DNA from: CAZEVY01 sp964515555
Lineage (GTDB): Bacteria > Acidobacteriota > Terriglobia > Bryobacterales > Bryobacteraceae
Length of the DNA stretch: 57,694 nt
Assembly (NCBI GenBank): GCA_964515555.1
Contig: CAZEVY010000022.1
Span: 1 to 57,694, forward strand
Reading direction: 5' to 3'
In this document: positions 15,171 through 23,367 of the stretch, one piece after another
Position numbering within the stretch: position 1 is the stretch's first letter
Layout of the letters: each line of letters begins with the position of its first letter
The notes under the pieces: generated by a model
Seen by the model: the letters and a program-made list of their open reading frames with translations, nothing else
Databases searched by the model: none
What the model was told of the DNA's origin: nothing
Translations under genes and position numbers: made by a program

Positions 15171-16974
15171 GGTGTCCTCTCTGATAGGCGAGAAACGACG
15201 CCGCTTCGGCGGCGCCCAGATAGCGCTCCAGCAGCCGCGGCTCGGTGCGCGTCAGGTCGACGAGAATCAGGCCGTCAAGCGCGTTCGCGAACTTGGGGTC
15301 GACATTGAAGCCCAGGAGCTTGCCGCCAAGCTTCAAGTACTGCCGAAGCAAAACGGGCACGCCGGCGCGCGACGGCTCCACGTCGGCGACTGCCGCCGAC
15401 AGGTCCTCGATGTCGAATCCGGCGTCGGGCATTCGTTCGCGTGTGCGGTGCCTCGCCGGACGGAACGGGTTGCGCGTCGCGACCAGTCCCGCCCAGTCGC
15501 GCAGCGACGCGTGCCGCTCCAGGTAGGCGACCATCAGCTCACGCGAGATCGCCTGATACTGGTTGCTGATGCTGACCGGCCCGAACAGAGTCCTGTACCG
15601 CGGATTCCGCGCGACGTACTTGCCGATGCCCTTCCACAACAGCAGCAGCGGCGCGAAGCCGCGCTGGTACTCGGCGCGCACGAACGAGCGTCCCAGCTCC
15701 AGCGCCGGCCCAAGGCGATCCAGGAACTCCCGGCCGTAGTCGAACAGCGTGGCCGTGTAGAGCGCGCGGGGACCGGACTCCGAAGCTGCCTCATCGACGC
15801 GGCAAAGCCGGTACGCGCCCACGACCTCGCGCTTCGCCTCGTTCCAGACGAACAGGTGTAGATACCGCGCGTCGAATTCGTCGATGTCGGTCGAGCGCCC
15901 CGTGCCCTCGCCCGCCGCGCGGAACGTGACTTCCCGCAAGCGGCCGATTTCGGCGAGGACCGCCGGAATGTCGCCCGCCGGGGCGACGTACGCCGAAAGG
16001 TCGCCTGTCCGCGACAGCAGCGCCTCGGGACCGAGTGCGGCGACGTCCTGCGCGAGTGCATCAGCCGGGATCGCCGCGACGACAGGCGACTCGCTGTTCC
16101 GCCGCCGCAATGCGCGCAGGGGGCGCGACGTGTGTGCGCGAAACTCCCGGCGTGAGGCCAGCAGGTAGGTCCGCCAGCGCAGGTACTCCGTGCGCTCGAT
16201 GCCGGTGGGAATTGCAAGCAGCTTTTTGGCCGGAATGGCGGCGCCGATGCGGACGCCGACACTCGCCCCGCTCTTGTTGAGCAGTTCGCGCGCGAGCATC
16301 GCCGTGCGCAGGCGGGGATGCAGCATTCCAGCCGCCTGGAAAGCTGCGCTGTTGGCCCCTTCGACATATGCGGGAACCACCGACAGCGCCTCCGTCCGCC
16401 GTGCGACCATCTCGACGATCCTGGCGACGGAGGGATTCCATCGCGGGTCGGCCACGCGCCGCTCGCTCCACTGGAAATGCGAGACTTCGCCGGCCGGAAA
16501 GACCACGAGCAATCCGCCCTCGCTGAGAAATCGCACCGCCTGGCGTATTCCACCCGGATTTCCGCGCGTCGCCTCCGAGCCGCCCATGGGGTCGACGGCG
16601 ATGATCATGCCGCGAACCTCCGGAATCGCGGCGAGAACGCCGTTGGCGAGGAACTTCACGTCGGTCCGCACGCCGGCGAGGATCGTCGCCATCACCGCGC
16701 CCTCGAGAATCCCGAAGGGATGATTCACAACGACGATGGCGGGCCCGCGGCGGGGAATGTGCTCCAGGTCGGCGTCCGACACTCGGCAGGTGACCTTGAG
16801 GCGCCGCAACAGCCGCTCGGGCAGCGGTGTGGCTTCGTCCGTCGCGCGGAGCGACGCGTACAGCGACGCGACCCGGCGGATTCCCGTCACGCGCTCGAGC
16901 ACCGCTTCGACGGGCCGCGCGACCGGGCGGCCCAGCAGCTTTGGGATTACGGAAAGCCCGGAGGTCTCCAGCAC
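15157..16974 (-). CDS. Bifunctional acyltransferase resembling OlsF (ornithine-lipid synthesis)
   Basis: The 605-residue protein carries two acyltransferase units. The N-terminal one (about 60-290) is a PlsC-like lysophospholipid acyltransferase with AIVVVNHPFGILEGAVMATI (the H-x4-E/D catalytic block) and FLSEGGLLVVFPAGEVS. The C-terminal one (about 330-570) is GNAT-like, as in OlsB: DEFDARYLHLFVWNEAKREV, VGAYRLCRV, ELGRSFVRAEYQRGFAPLLL. This order matches OlsF, in which the C-terminal half makes lyso-ornithine lipid and the N-terminal half adds the second acyl chain. The start is GTG at 16974; no good ATG is in frame, and the gene begins 5 bp after its upstream neighbour. Products would be aminolipids, useful under phosphate or membrane stress. 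Confidence 0.86.
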   Translation of the reverse strand: MLETSGLSVIPKLLGRPVARPVEAVLERVTGIRRVASLYASLRATDEATPLPERLLRRLKVTCRVSDADLEHIPRRGPAIVVVNHPFGILEGAVMATILAGVRTDVKFLANGVLAAIPEVRGMIIAVDPMGGSEATRGNPGGIRQAVRFLSEGGLLVVFPAGEVSHFQWSERRVADPRWNPSVARIVEMVARRTEALSVVPAYVEGANSAAFQAAGMLHPRLRTAMLARELLNKSGASVGVRIGAAIPAKKLLAIPTGIERTEYLRWRTYLLASRREFRAHTSRPLRALRRRNSESPVVAAIPADALAQDVAALGPEALLSRTGDLSAYVAPAGDIPAVLAEIGRLREVTFRAAGEGTGRSTDIDEFDARYLHLFVWNEAKREVVGAYRLCRVDEAASESGPRALYTATLFDYGREFLDRLGPALELGRSFVRAEYQRGFAPLLLLWKGIGKYVARNPRYRTLFGPVSISNQYQAISRELMVAYLERHASLRDWAGLVATRNPFRPARHRTRERMPDAGFDIEDLSAAVADVEPSRAGVPVLLRQYLKLGGKLLGFNVDPKFANALDGLILVDLTRTEPRLLERYLGAAEAASFLAYQRGHHGTR

Positions 16975-16979
16975 GGCAT

Positions 16980-17687
16980 TTAATGCCGCTGAATTGCCGA
17001 ACTATTCCCCGCCTCGAGGATAAGCGTCGCGCCCGCGCGGCGCAGTCGGCCGCGCACCCTGACAGGCTCGGCGACGAAGTCGAGAAGGTCGCGCGCGGCG
17101 ACGCCCGCGAGCAGCACAGGACGAATTATGCCCGAGCGGTCGCGGACGAGCAGCGCCGGCGGGATGCCGCCGCTGATGCAGCGGACCGCGCAATCGCGGT
17201 GGACCTTGCCCTCGCCGGGATTCATCACGCCGAGGTAGCACTTGCTGTCGGCGATTTCGCCGGTGAGCGCGACCTCGCCGAGGTCGACGGGCGCGCCGGG
17301 AGCTGCCGCCGGGCCGGCGTCGCGGATCGATCCGGGGACGACTTCGAGCATCCGGTCGCCGCCGCGCTCGATGAGCGATGCGCTGAGCCGGACTTCGCGA
17401 AGGTCGAAGCCGCGAACCGCCTCGCCGGCGCCGTGCTTGCCGGGGACCACGAGAAGATAGGGCGCGCCGCCGGCGATCAGCCTCGGATACGGCGCGGCCT
17501 CGATGCGGCCCCGATAGTCGCGGTACTGGAGAAACTCGAAGCGGCTGGCGGCGAAGGGCGCCTGCCCGAACACGAGCAGCGTCGCAGCCGAGGCCGCGAG
17601 CACAGCCAGTCCCGCGGCCGCGCGAAACAGAAACCAGCGGAGTTGTTTCGGCGCCCGGGGTTGGTAGCCGACGTAGAATTCGCTCAT
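16980..17687 (-). CDS. Membrane-anchored protein of unknown function beside the Rieske gene
   Basis: A 235-residue protein starting MSEFYVGYQPRAPKQLRWFL, with one transmembrane helix at about 18-40 and the rest probably outside the cytoplasm. The conserved core is GEIADSKCYLGVMNPGEGKV followed by HRDCAVRCISGGIPPALLV, with three cysteines and one histidine. Homologous stretches are familiar from uncharacterised proteins near redox membrane complexes, but I know of no assigned function. Its ATG overlaps the stop of the Rieske/ferric-reductase gene (ATGA), so the two are co-translated. The Cys/His core makes cofactor or metal binding plausible. Confidence 0.75.
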   Translation of the reverse strand: MSEFYVGYQPRAPKQLRWFLFRAAAGLAVLAASAATLLVFGQAPFAASRFEFLQYRDYRGRIEAAPYPRLIAGGAPYLLVVPGKHGAGEAVRGFDLREVRLSASLIERGGDRMLEVVPGSIRDAGPAAAPGAPVDLGEVALTGEIADSKCYLGVMNPGEGKVHRDCAVRCISGGIPPALLVRDRSGIIRPVLLAGVAARDLLDFVAEPVRVRGRLRRAGATLILEAGNSSAIQRH

Positions 17688-18742
17688 CGCAAGGCCTCCA
17701 TGGCCTCGCCGTTGACGCGCGACGGCTCCACCGGCGTTCCCGGTGCCAGCGGGCAGGGGTCGACCAGCACCTTCCCGCCGGCGACGCGCGTGCGATACGT
17801 CGGGATCCGGTCGGTGAACGGCGGCGGCGACGCGCCCGATTCCGGCCGGTACTGGTAGCCATGCCAGGGGCAGGTGATGCAGCCGTCGACGATGCGGCCT
17901 TCGCCGAGCGGACCGTTCTGATGCCGGCAGACATTGGAGACCGCCGAGATCTTGCCGTCGTAGCGGAACACGGCGACGCGCTCGCCGGAAAGCGTCGTGA
18001 CTATGGCGCGATTCTCGGGGATGTCGGCGGCGTCGCATACGGCAACGAAGTTCTCGCCGCGACGGTGCGGCTCGATGCCGTCGACGCTGCGCTCCCGCAG
18101 CGCCGCCGCCACATGCAGCGAAGCGATCGCGGCAATACCGGCGCCGAGGAATCCGGCGAGCACCGGGCTGGTCTCCGATTGCAGGGCTCCCAGCGCCACG
18201 TGGCCGATCAGCAGGGCGTAGGCAACGTAGACCAGCATGTGGAGCCGCTTCCAGACCGGCGCCGAAAGGTTGTGCAGCCAGAAATCGTGACTGGTCGAGG
18301 CCATCAGGAAGAGGATCGCCAGTGCGGCGAATCCGAGCTGCTGGAACGGGAAATCGGCCAGGCTTGTCCAGCGTGTGTTGCTGGCGAGCAGACTCACCAG
18401 CGGGTTCGTATCGCCCAGACCGTGAAACTGAATCAGCGCGAACACGCCGTGCGCGAGCGCCAGCAGAAACATCGCCACGCCGAGGTGACGGCGGTTGTAG
18501 AGCAGCGGCAGGAAGCGGCGGTCGAGCCGGCACAACGGGCCGATCGCCAGAATCACGTGGAGCAGCAGCAACGCGGCCGTCCCGAAGCCGCGAATCAGCA
18601 GCGTCTCGGCGGTCGCGTTCGGATGCACCATGGCGCCGAGGCCGGCGAACAGCGCCAGGTAGCCGAGGACGCATACCGCCAGTACCGAATCGTAGATGCG
18701 CTTCTGCCGGTTCCAGAGGATCGCGCGATACTGGACGCTCAT
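17684..18742 (-). CDS. Ferric reductase-like transmembrane protein fused to a Rieske [2Fe-2S] domain
   Basis: The 352-residue protein combines a six-helix ferric-reductase-like (haem-binding) membrane domain (about 10-205) with a C-terminal Rieske domain. Histidines in the helices (LLLHVILAIGP, RRHLGVAMFLLALAHGVFAL, WKRLHMLVYVAYALLIGHVA) are probable b-haem ligands. The Rieske motifs are CRH (272-274) and CPWH (291-294), spaced CxHx16CxxH. Electrons may pass from the iron-sulfur centre to haem or the reverse. The start at 18742 is an ATG with GGGAG upstream; the TTG five codons earlier is rejected. The ATG overlaps the stop of a 47-residue gene. It is the core redox component of this operon. 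Confidence 0.9.
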   Translation of the reverse strand: MSVQYRAILWNRQKRIYDSVLAVCVLGYLALFAGLGAMVHPNATAETLLIRGFGTAALLLLHVILAIGPLCRLDRRFLPLLYNRRHLGVAMFLLALAHGVFALIQFHGLGDTNPLVSLLASNTRWTSLADFPFQQLGFAALAILFLMASTSHDFWLHNLSAPVWKRLHMLVYVAYALLIGHVALGALQSETSPVLAGFLGAGIAAIASLHVAAALRERSVDGIEPHRRGENFVAVCDAADIPENRAIVTTLSGERVAVFRYDGKISAVSNVCRHQNGPLGEGRIVDGCITCPWHGYQYRPESGASPPPFTDRIPTYRTRVAGGKVLVDPCPLAPGTPVEPSRVNGEAMEALR

Positions 18743-18882
18743 TTCAACCGCTCCCAATCGATGTGCGGATTCACGGGAGTCGTCGTGCGGCGCACCGCGA
18801 GCGCCGCGATGTAGAGAGCCGGAAGAAGCACGGCAAGGGCCAACCAGGTCCAGCGATGGATTCGCCGCAGCGGCCGCGTCAT
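18739..18882 (-). CDS. 47-residue single-pass membrane protein
   Basis: A very short gene, easily missed. It starts MTRPLRRIHRWTWLALAVLL, with a basic N-terminus and one transmembrane helix (WLALAVLLPALYIAALAV), and ends PHIDWERLK. It is supported by position: its ATG overlaps the stop of the 66-residue gene (ATGA), and its own stop overlaps the ATG of the Rieske gene (ATGA), so it is locked into a translationally coupled chain. It is probably an assembly or structural subunit of the neighbouring membrane redox protein. Family not known to me. Confidence 0.72.
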   Translation of the reverse strand: MTRPLRRIHRWTWLALAVLLPALYIAALAVRRTTTPVNPHIDWERLK

Positions 18883-19079
18883 GAGACCCTCCGAATCCAC
18901 CGCGCCAGCAACAACGGCCAGAAGGTCACCGCGCCCGGCAGAATCATCAGGCGAAATGCGGCGCCCGAGCCCTTCGCGATCGGATCGACGCGATCGACGC
19001 CGCGCGCGACGAACAGCACGGCGAACACCAGCCCGGCGCCGGCGTACACGCCCATCCCGGCGGCGATCGCCTCCGCCAT
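18879..19079 (-). CDS. 66-residue two-helix membrane protein
   Basis: The protein begins MAEAIAAGMGVYAGAGLVFA and has two hydrophobic segments (about 8-27 and 45-60), the second in RLMILPGAVTFWPLLLARW. GAGGTCTGAG, spanning the end of the SDR gene, provides the ribosome site for the ATG at 19079. Its stop overlaps the next small gene by 4 bp. The motif PIAKGSGAAFRLMILPG looks conserved in type rather than random, and the topology suits a small subunit of the Rieske membrane complex. Function is inferred only from context. Confidence 0.72.
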   Translation of the reverse strand: MAEAIAAGMGVYAGAGLVFAVLFVARGVDRVDPIAKGSGAAFRLMILPGAVTFWPLLLARWIRRVS

Positions 19080-19080
19080 C

Positions 19081-19773
19081 TCAGACCTCGCGCCCGTAGA
19101 CCGGAATCGCGGCGCCGTTGACCTGCGCGCCGGCGTCGGAGGCGAGATACACAAGCAGCGCGGCAACCTGCGACGGCTGCACCCATCGGCCCGGGTCGGC
19201 CCCCGGATCGGCGGCGCGATTCGCGGGCGTGTCCATGGTCCCCGGCAGGACGACGTTGGCGCCGACGCAGCGGTCCTTATTCTCGGCGGCAATCGTGCGG
19301 ATGAGCGAGACGAGAGCGGCCTTGGAGGCCGCGTACACTCCCGCCATCGGCGACGGATCGACGGCGGCGCGGCTCGCGATGGCGAGAATCCGGCCGGAGG
19401 CCTGCCGGCGCATGTGCGGCAGCACCGCGCGCGCGATGTGGAAGGTCGAGCGAAGGTTCAGGTCGAGCATGCGGTCGAGCGTGGCGTCGTCGGTGTCGGC
19501 GACCGAGGCGCCGCCCGCGAATCCCCCGACCAGGTGCACGAGCGCGTCGATGCGGCCGAATCGCCCGGCAACGACGTCTGTCACGGCGCGCGCCGCGTCC
19601 GCGCTCGACAACTCGGCGGGAATCGCGGCGAACGACGGGTGTGCAAAGTCGGAATCGGCGATGGAACGCGAGACTCCCGCCACCATGGCGCCCGCGTCGA
19701 GGAACGTGCGCGTGACTGTGGATCCGAGGCCGCCCTTGGCGCCGGTGATCAGTACGATCTTGCCCTCCATCAT
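19081..19773 (-). CDS. Short-chain dehydrogenase/reductase (SDR)
   Basis: A 230-residue classical SDR. The NAD(P)-binding motif is VLITGAKGGLGSTVTRTFL near the N-terminus, ALVHLVGGFAGG replaces the usual NNAG strand, and the catalytic YAASKAALVSLIRT (YxxxK) is present with an upstream serine in IASRAAVDPSPMAG. It lies between another SDR and the small membrane genes of the Rieske operon. The two adjacent ATGs at 19773 and 19770 follow AGGAGAGCCTC. Substrate unknown; the sequence is fairly far from FabG. Confidence 0.9.
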   Translation of the reverse strand: MMEGKIVLITGAKGGLGSTVTRTFLDAGAMVAGVSRSIADSDFAHPSFAAIPAELSSADAARAVTDVVAGRFGRIDALVHLVGGFAGGASVADTDDATLDRMLDLNLRSTFHIARAVLPHMRRQASGRILAIASRAAVDPSPMAGVYAASKAALVSLIRTIAAENKDRCVGANVVLPGTMDTPANRAADPGADPGRWVQPSQVAALLVYLASDAGAQVNGAAIPVYGREV

Positions 19774-19782
19774 GAGGCTCTC

Positions 19783-20583
19783 CTATTCGCCCGACGACCA
19801 GGGCGCGCGGAACTCGGGGTACAGCGTCAGGCCGCCGCACGCGAAGATCGTCTGACCGGTGATGTAGCTGGCCTCGTCGGAGGCCAGGAACACGAAGACC
19901 GAAGCGATTTCGTCGGCCGCTGCCGCGCGCGTCATCGGAATGTGGCTTTCCACTTCGACGCGCGCCTTGGGGTTGTCAATCCAGGCCTTGTTGATCGGCG
20001 TGACGACGGCGCCGGGACCGACGGCGTTGACGCGTATCCCCTGGCCGGCATATTCAAGAGCGAGCGACTTGGTCAGGTTCTCCATACCGCCCTTGCTGAT
20101 CGAGTAGCTCAGGTACTTCGGCTTGGGGATGATCTCATGGACACTGGAGTTGTTGAGTATGACGCCGCCGCCGCCGCGCGCCAGGAAGTGGCGGATCGCC
20201 TCGCGCGCGCACAGGAAAGGGCCGCGCAGATTGACGCCGATGACGCGGTCGAAGTCGGCGGCTTCAATCTCGTGGCTTGGCGTCGGTTTCTGAATCCCGG
20301 CGTTGTTGACCAGCACGTCGAGCGATCCGAAGGCCTCGATCACGCCGGCGAACATGGCGCGCACCTGGTCTTCTTGGGATACGTCGGCCTGCACCAGAAA
20401 GTCCCGGCCGGTCCCGTTGGTACGCGCCGAGCGCACCATGGCCTGAGTCGACTCGGCTTGCGCTGCGCCGCTTCGATAGTTGATGGCGACGTTGGCGCCC
20501 TCGCGGGCGAATCGGACGGCGATTGACTGCCCGATACCCGACGAGGCGCCGGTTATGAGTACGTTCTTTCCTTTGAGTCTCAC
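19783..20583 (-). CDS. SDR oxidoreductase, glucose-1-dehydrogenase-like
   Basis: The 266-residue SDR starts with GTG at 20583, preceded by GAGGAG at good spacing. Motifs: NVLITGASSGIGQSIAVRFA (TGxxxGIG), LDVLVNNAGIQKP (NNAG), ILNNSSVHEIIPKPKYLSYS followed by ISKGGMENL (S and YxxxK, with Y in YSISK), and a C-terminal ASDEASYITGQTIFACGG. The closest familiar group is glucose 1-dehydrogenase-type SDRs that oxidise sugars with NAD(P). It is the first gene of the long minus-strand operon and faces the divergent YHS gene across about 107 bp, where its promoter should lie. Confidence 0.9.
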   Translation of the reverse strand: MRLKGKNVLITGASSGIGQSIAVRFAREGANVAINYRSGAAQAESTQAMVRSARTNGTGRDFLVQADVSQEDQVRAMFAGVIEAFGSLDVLVNNAGIQKPTPSHEIEAADFDRVIGVNLRGPFLCAREAIRHFLARGGGGVILNNSSVHEIIPKPKYLSYSISKGGMENLTKSLALEYAGQGIRVNAVGPGAVVTPINKAWIDNPKARVEVESHIPMTRAAAADEIASVFVFLASDEASYITGQTIFACGGLTLYPEFRAPWSSGE

Positions 20584-20690
20584 GGTGTTTACTCCTCAGA
20601 TGTTCTTCGCAAGCAGGAATCCCGCTGGAGTCCGCGGTTATTCCCCGTCGGTCCGGGAATAGCTTTCCGCGTAGCCGGGATGACCGAGGC

Positions 20691-21146
20691 ATGAGACTAC
20701 TGTTTAAGCCCGCAACCCTGGTCGCTGTCGCGCTGGCGGCCGCGGCCGCCCTGGTCGACCCGGTCAATGCAAGCCGCGGCGTCGCGCTGAAGGGTCACGA
20801 CCCGGTGGCGTATTTCACGCAGGGGATGCCCGTGAAGGGTTCACCCGAGTTCACGCACACTTGGATGGGCGCCGTGTGGCGCTTTACCAGCGCCGGGAAT
20901 CGCGACGCCTTCGCGTCCGACCCAGTCCGATTCGCGCCCCAATACGGCGGTTACTGCGCCTGGGCCGTCAGCCAGAACTACACCGCCGACATCGACCCGG
21001 AAGCCTGGAGAATCGTCGACGGCAAGCTGTATCTGAACTACAGCAAGTCGGTTCAGAAGAAGTGGGAGCAGGACCTGCGGAAGAGGATCGCGGATGCCGA
21101 TACTAACTGGCCCCGATTGCACAAGCGAGCCGGAGCGTTGAAGTAG
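20691..21146 (+). CDS. Secreted YHS-domain protein
   Basis: A 151-residue protein with signal peptide MRLLFKPATLVAVALAAAAA and a YHS domain: GVALKGHDPVAYFTQGMPVK, then FTSAGNRDAFASDPVRFAPQ and YGGYCAWAVSQ. YHS domains occur in copper and other metal-handling proteins and often accompany redox genes. The C-terminal NYSKSVQKKWEQDLRKRIAD is typical of the secreted YHS family of about 150 residues. It is divergent from the SDR-Rieske operon and may share its control region. Metal binding is known for the broader family and is only inferred here. Confidence 0.87.
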   Translation: MRLLFKPATLVAVALAAAAALVDPVNASRGVALKGHDPVAYFTQGMPVKGSPEFTHTWMGAVWRFTSAGNRDAFASDPVRFAPQYGGYCAWAVSQNYTADIDPEAWRIVDGKLYLNYSKSVQKKWEQDLRKRIADADTNWPRLHKRAGALK

Positions 21147-21544
21147 CGTGGACCACAGGCTTTCCCTCGCGGCCTTGATGATTCCGTCGGCCGTCAAAAA
21201 CCGCCTCCCACATCTCGGTTCTCTTGGTTGATCAGGAATCGCCGGGGAAAGAGAGTAGCCAGAGGTCTCGATCCTACATGCTTGAAAGAGCCGTTAGAGG
21301 TTCATGGAATCCTCCTGCGCCTCGGCGATTGGTCCGTCGCCCGGGTGTTCCCGGGCAATCGGGTTTTCAACCCAGACGGCGCATACGGCTCGCTATCGGT
21401 GTCTCGCGTCAGGGGGGCCCGCGCTCGGCCGGGGCAGTCAACTGCTTCGCCGTCGAACTGTCTGTTCGGCGTCGATGGGCGTCCGCCGGGGCGGCGTTGC
21501 TGACCTGAAGCGCGGGGCCCCGGATCTGGTTGACATCCGGCCTC
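21147..21544. other. 398-bp interval with no recognisable gene
   Basis: The interval follows the YHS gene and precedes (on the minus strand) the end of the TRAP permease gene. Short open frames exist on the plus strand but overlap each other, lack ribosome sites and resemble no family I know. Two small dyads are visible: CCCGGG-TGTT-CCCGGG and GGGTT-TTC-AACCC. It may be decayed coding sequence or an unknown RNA. Confidence 0.4.
21520..21540 (-). terminator. Possible terminator hairpin of the TRAP operon
   Basis: CCGGAT (21520-21525) pairs with ATCCGG (21535-21540) over a 9-nt loop, 4 bp beyond the stop of the permease gene on the minus strand. No T-tract follows, so the call is weak. Confidence 0.3.
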
Positions 21545-23356
21545 CTATCGCGCCAGGCTCGCCGGACCGAGCGTCATCGCCGGCACGTAGGTGATCAGCA
21601 GCACGGCGCCGAGCAGGATCAGCAGGAACGGCAGCGTCGAGACGCAGATCGACGAGAGCGGCTTGTTGAAGCGGAACGACGAGAGAAACAGGTTCTCGCC
21701 CATGGGCGGCATCAGATAGCCGAGCTCCATGTTGGCGAGGAAAATCACGCCCAGGTGCACCGGGTCGATCCCGTAGGCCGCGCCCATCGGTAAAATCAGC
21801 GGAACGACCACGAAAATCGCCGAGTAAATATCCATAATGGCGCCGACCGCCAGTAGAAATACGTTCAGCACCAGCAGGAATACGATGGGTGAGGCGACAT
21901 GGCCGCGAACCCACTCCATGGCGTGCACCGGCGCCTCGGCGTAGATCAGGTAATTGGTGAAAGCCAGCGCCATGCCAAGGATGATCAGGAATCCGCCCAG
22001 CATGGTGGCCGCCTCCACCGCGATGCGCGGCAGGTCGGTCCGCAGCGAGAGGTCGCGATGCAACACGAACTCGATCGCGAAGGCGTAGAGCACGGTGAGC
22101 GCCGCCGCTTCCACCAGCGTCGCCAATCCCCCGAAGATGCTCCCGAGCACCACCACCGGCAGCAGCAGCTCCCAGCGGGCGTCCCAGGCGGCGCGCAGAG
22201 CCTCGCGCGCCTCAAACGGCGTTCGCGCCACGCCCGCGTTCCAGCCGCGGCTCGCGCCCCACCCGGCGACCGCGGCGATCAGCAGCAGCCCGGGGACCAG
22301 CGCGCCCAGGAAGAGCTGGTCGATGGGCTGGCGCGCGGCGACGCCGTAAAGAATCACCGGCAGGCTCGGCGGCAGGAGCAGTCCGATGGAGCCGGACACC
22401 GTCACCAGGCCGATCGACGATCTTTCCGGATAGCCCGCCCGCGTCAGAATCGGAAGCAGCAGGCCGCCCATCGACAGGATGGTCACCCCGGAAGCGCCCG
22501 TCAGCGGTGTGAAGAACGCCAGCACCAGCGCCGTCACCACGGCCAGTCCACCGGGCATCCAGCCGAACAGGGCCGTGAACGCACGCGTCAGTCGGCGGCT
22601 GGCGCCGCCCTCCGACAGCAGGTAGCCGCCCAAGGTGAACAGCGGCACCGCCGGGAGCATCGGGTGCGCGCTCAGGCGGTATACGTCGACCGGCACCGCG
22701 GCGATGGGACTCGCCTCGCTCCAGAACATCAGCAGGGCCGCTCCGCCGAGCGCCGCGAAGATCGGCAAGCCGAGCGCCGTGGCGAGCGCCAGCAGCCCGC
22801 ACGCCGGCCACAGCAGACCGGCGTCGCGCAGCGACGGCCAGGCCGCCAGCGCCGCGGGAATCGCCAGGCCCAGCGCCGCCGGAATGCGCCCTTTCCAGGT
22901 GTCGCCCGATCGCCACACGATGCGCCCGGCGACCACTGCCAGCGCCGCCGGAATGATCGCGATCGCCGCCCACACCGGGATGCCCCACGCCAGCCGGTCG
23001 CCGCCCCGCCGCTCGACCGCCACCAGGTCGACGCCCGCGGCCACGAGCGCCGCGACCACCGCCGCGGCCGCCGCCGACGTGAACAGGCGCGCCGGACGCG
23101 ACAGCCAGTCCGGCAGAAACGCCGCCGTCGAGAGCGCCAGGTGCCGGTCCGACCGCGCCGCCAGCGCCGCGCCCAGGAAGGCGGTCCACAGCGTCAGGTG
23201 CTGCACCAGCGAGATCGATCCCGCGACCCCGCGTCCGAGCAGCTTGCGCGACGCCACCTCGATGAGCGGCAGGGCCGCCATCGTCAGCAGCGCCACGATC
23301 GCGAGCGCGTTCTCGGCGCGACCCGGCCAGGTCCGGCGTTCGGGTATCTTCAGCAC
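21545..23356 (-). CDS. TRAP transporter permease, fused DctQ-DctM subunits
   Basis: The 603-residue protein joins the small and large membrane subunits of a tripartite ATP-independent periplasmic transporter. Residues 1-170 form the DctQ part (WPGRAENALAIVALLTMAAL, SISLVQHLTLWTAFLGAALA). The rest is DctM, with ALGLPIFAALGGAALLMFW, FFTPLTGASGVTILSMGG, LLPPSLPVILYGVAARQ and LGYLMPPMGENLFLSSFRFN. The start is GTG at 23356, 12 bp after the stop of the DctP gene and behind AGGGACG. TRAP systems import acids such as dicarboxylates or sialic acid using the sodium or proton gradient. It is the last gene of the operon 25929-21545. Substrate cannot be told. Confidence 0.9.
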   Translation of the reverse strand: MLKIPERRTWPGRAENALAIVALLTMAALPLIEVASRKLLGRGVAGSISLVQHLTLWTAFLGAALAARSDRHLALSTAAFLPDWLSRPARLFTSAAAAAVVAALVAAGVDLVAVERRGGDRLAWGIPVWAAIAIIPAALAVVAGRIVWRSGDTWKGRIPAALGLAIPAALAAWPSLRDAGLLWPACGLLALATALGLPIFAALGGAALLMFWSEASPIAAVPVDVYRLSAHPMLPAVPLFTLGGYLLSEGGASRRLTRAFTALFGWMPGGLAVVTALVLAFFTPLTGASGVTILSMGGLLLPILTRAGYPERSSIGLVTVSGSIGLLLPPSLPVILYGVAARQPIDQLFLGALVPGLLLIAAVAGWGASRGWNAGVARTPFEAREALRAAWDARWELLLPVVVLGSIFGGLATLVEAAALTVLYAFAIEFVLHRDLSLRTDLPRIAVEAATMLGGFLIILGMALAFTNYLIYAEAPVHAMEWVRGHVASPIVFLLVLNVFLLAVGAIMDIYSAIFVVVPLILPMGAAYGIDPVHLGVIFLANMELGYLMPPMGENLFLSSFRFNKPLSSICVSTLPFLLILLGAVLLITYVPAMTLGPASLAR

Positions 23357-23367
23357 GGCCTGCGTCC

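Noticed and set aside
18322..20526. Long plus-strand open frame of over 700 codons
   Set aside because: It lies antisense to the Rieske and SDR genes. It is a by-product of high GC; its translation is low-complexity (Arg/Gly/Ala/His-rich) and matches no family.
21224..21508. Small open frames after the YHS gene, considered as a group II intron or IS remnant
   Set aside because: No intron domain V hairpin, reverse-transcriptase or transposase motif and no flanking repeats were seen.
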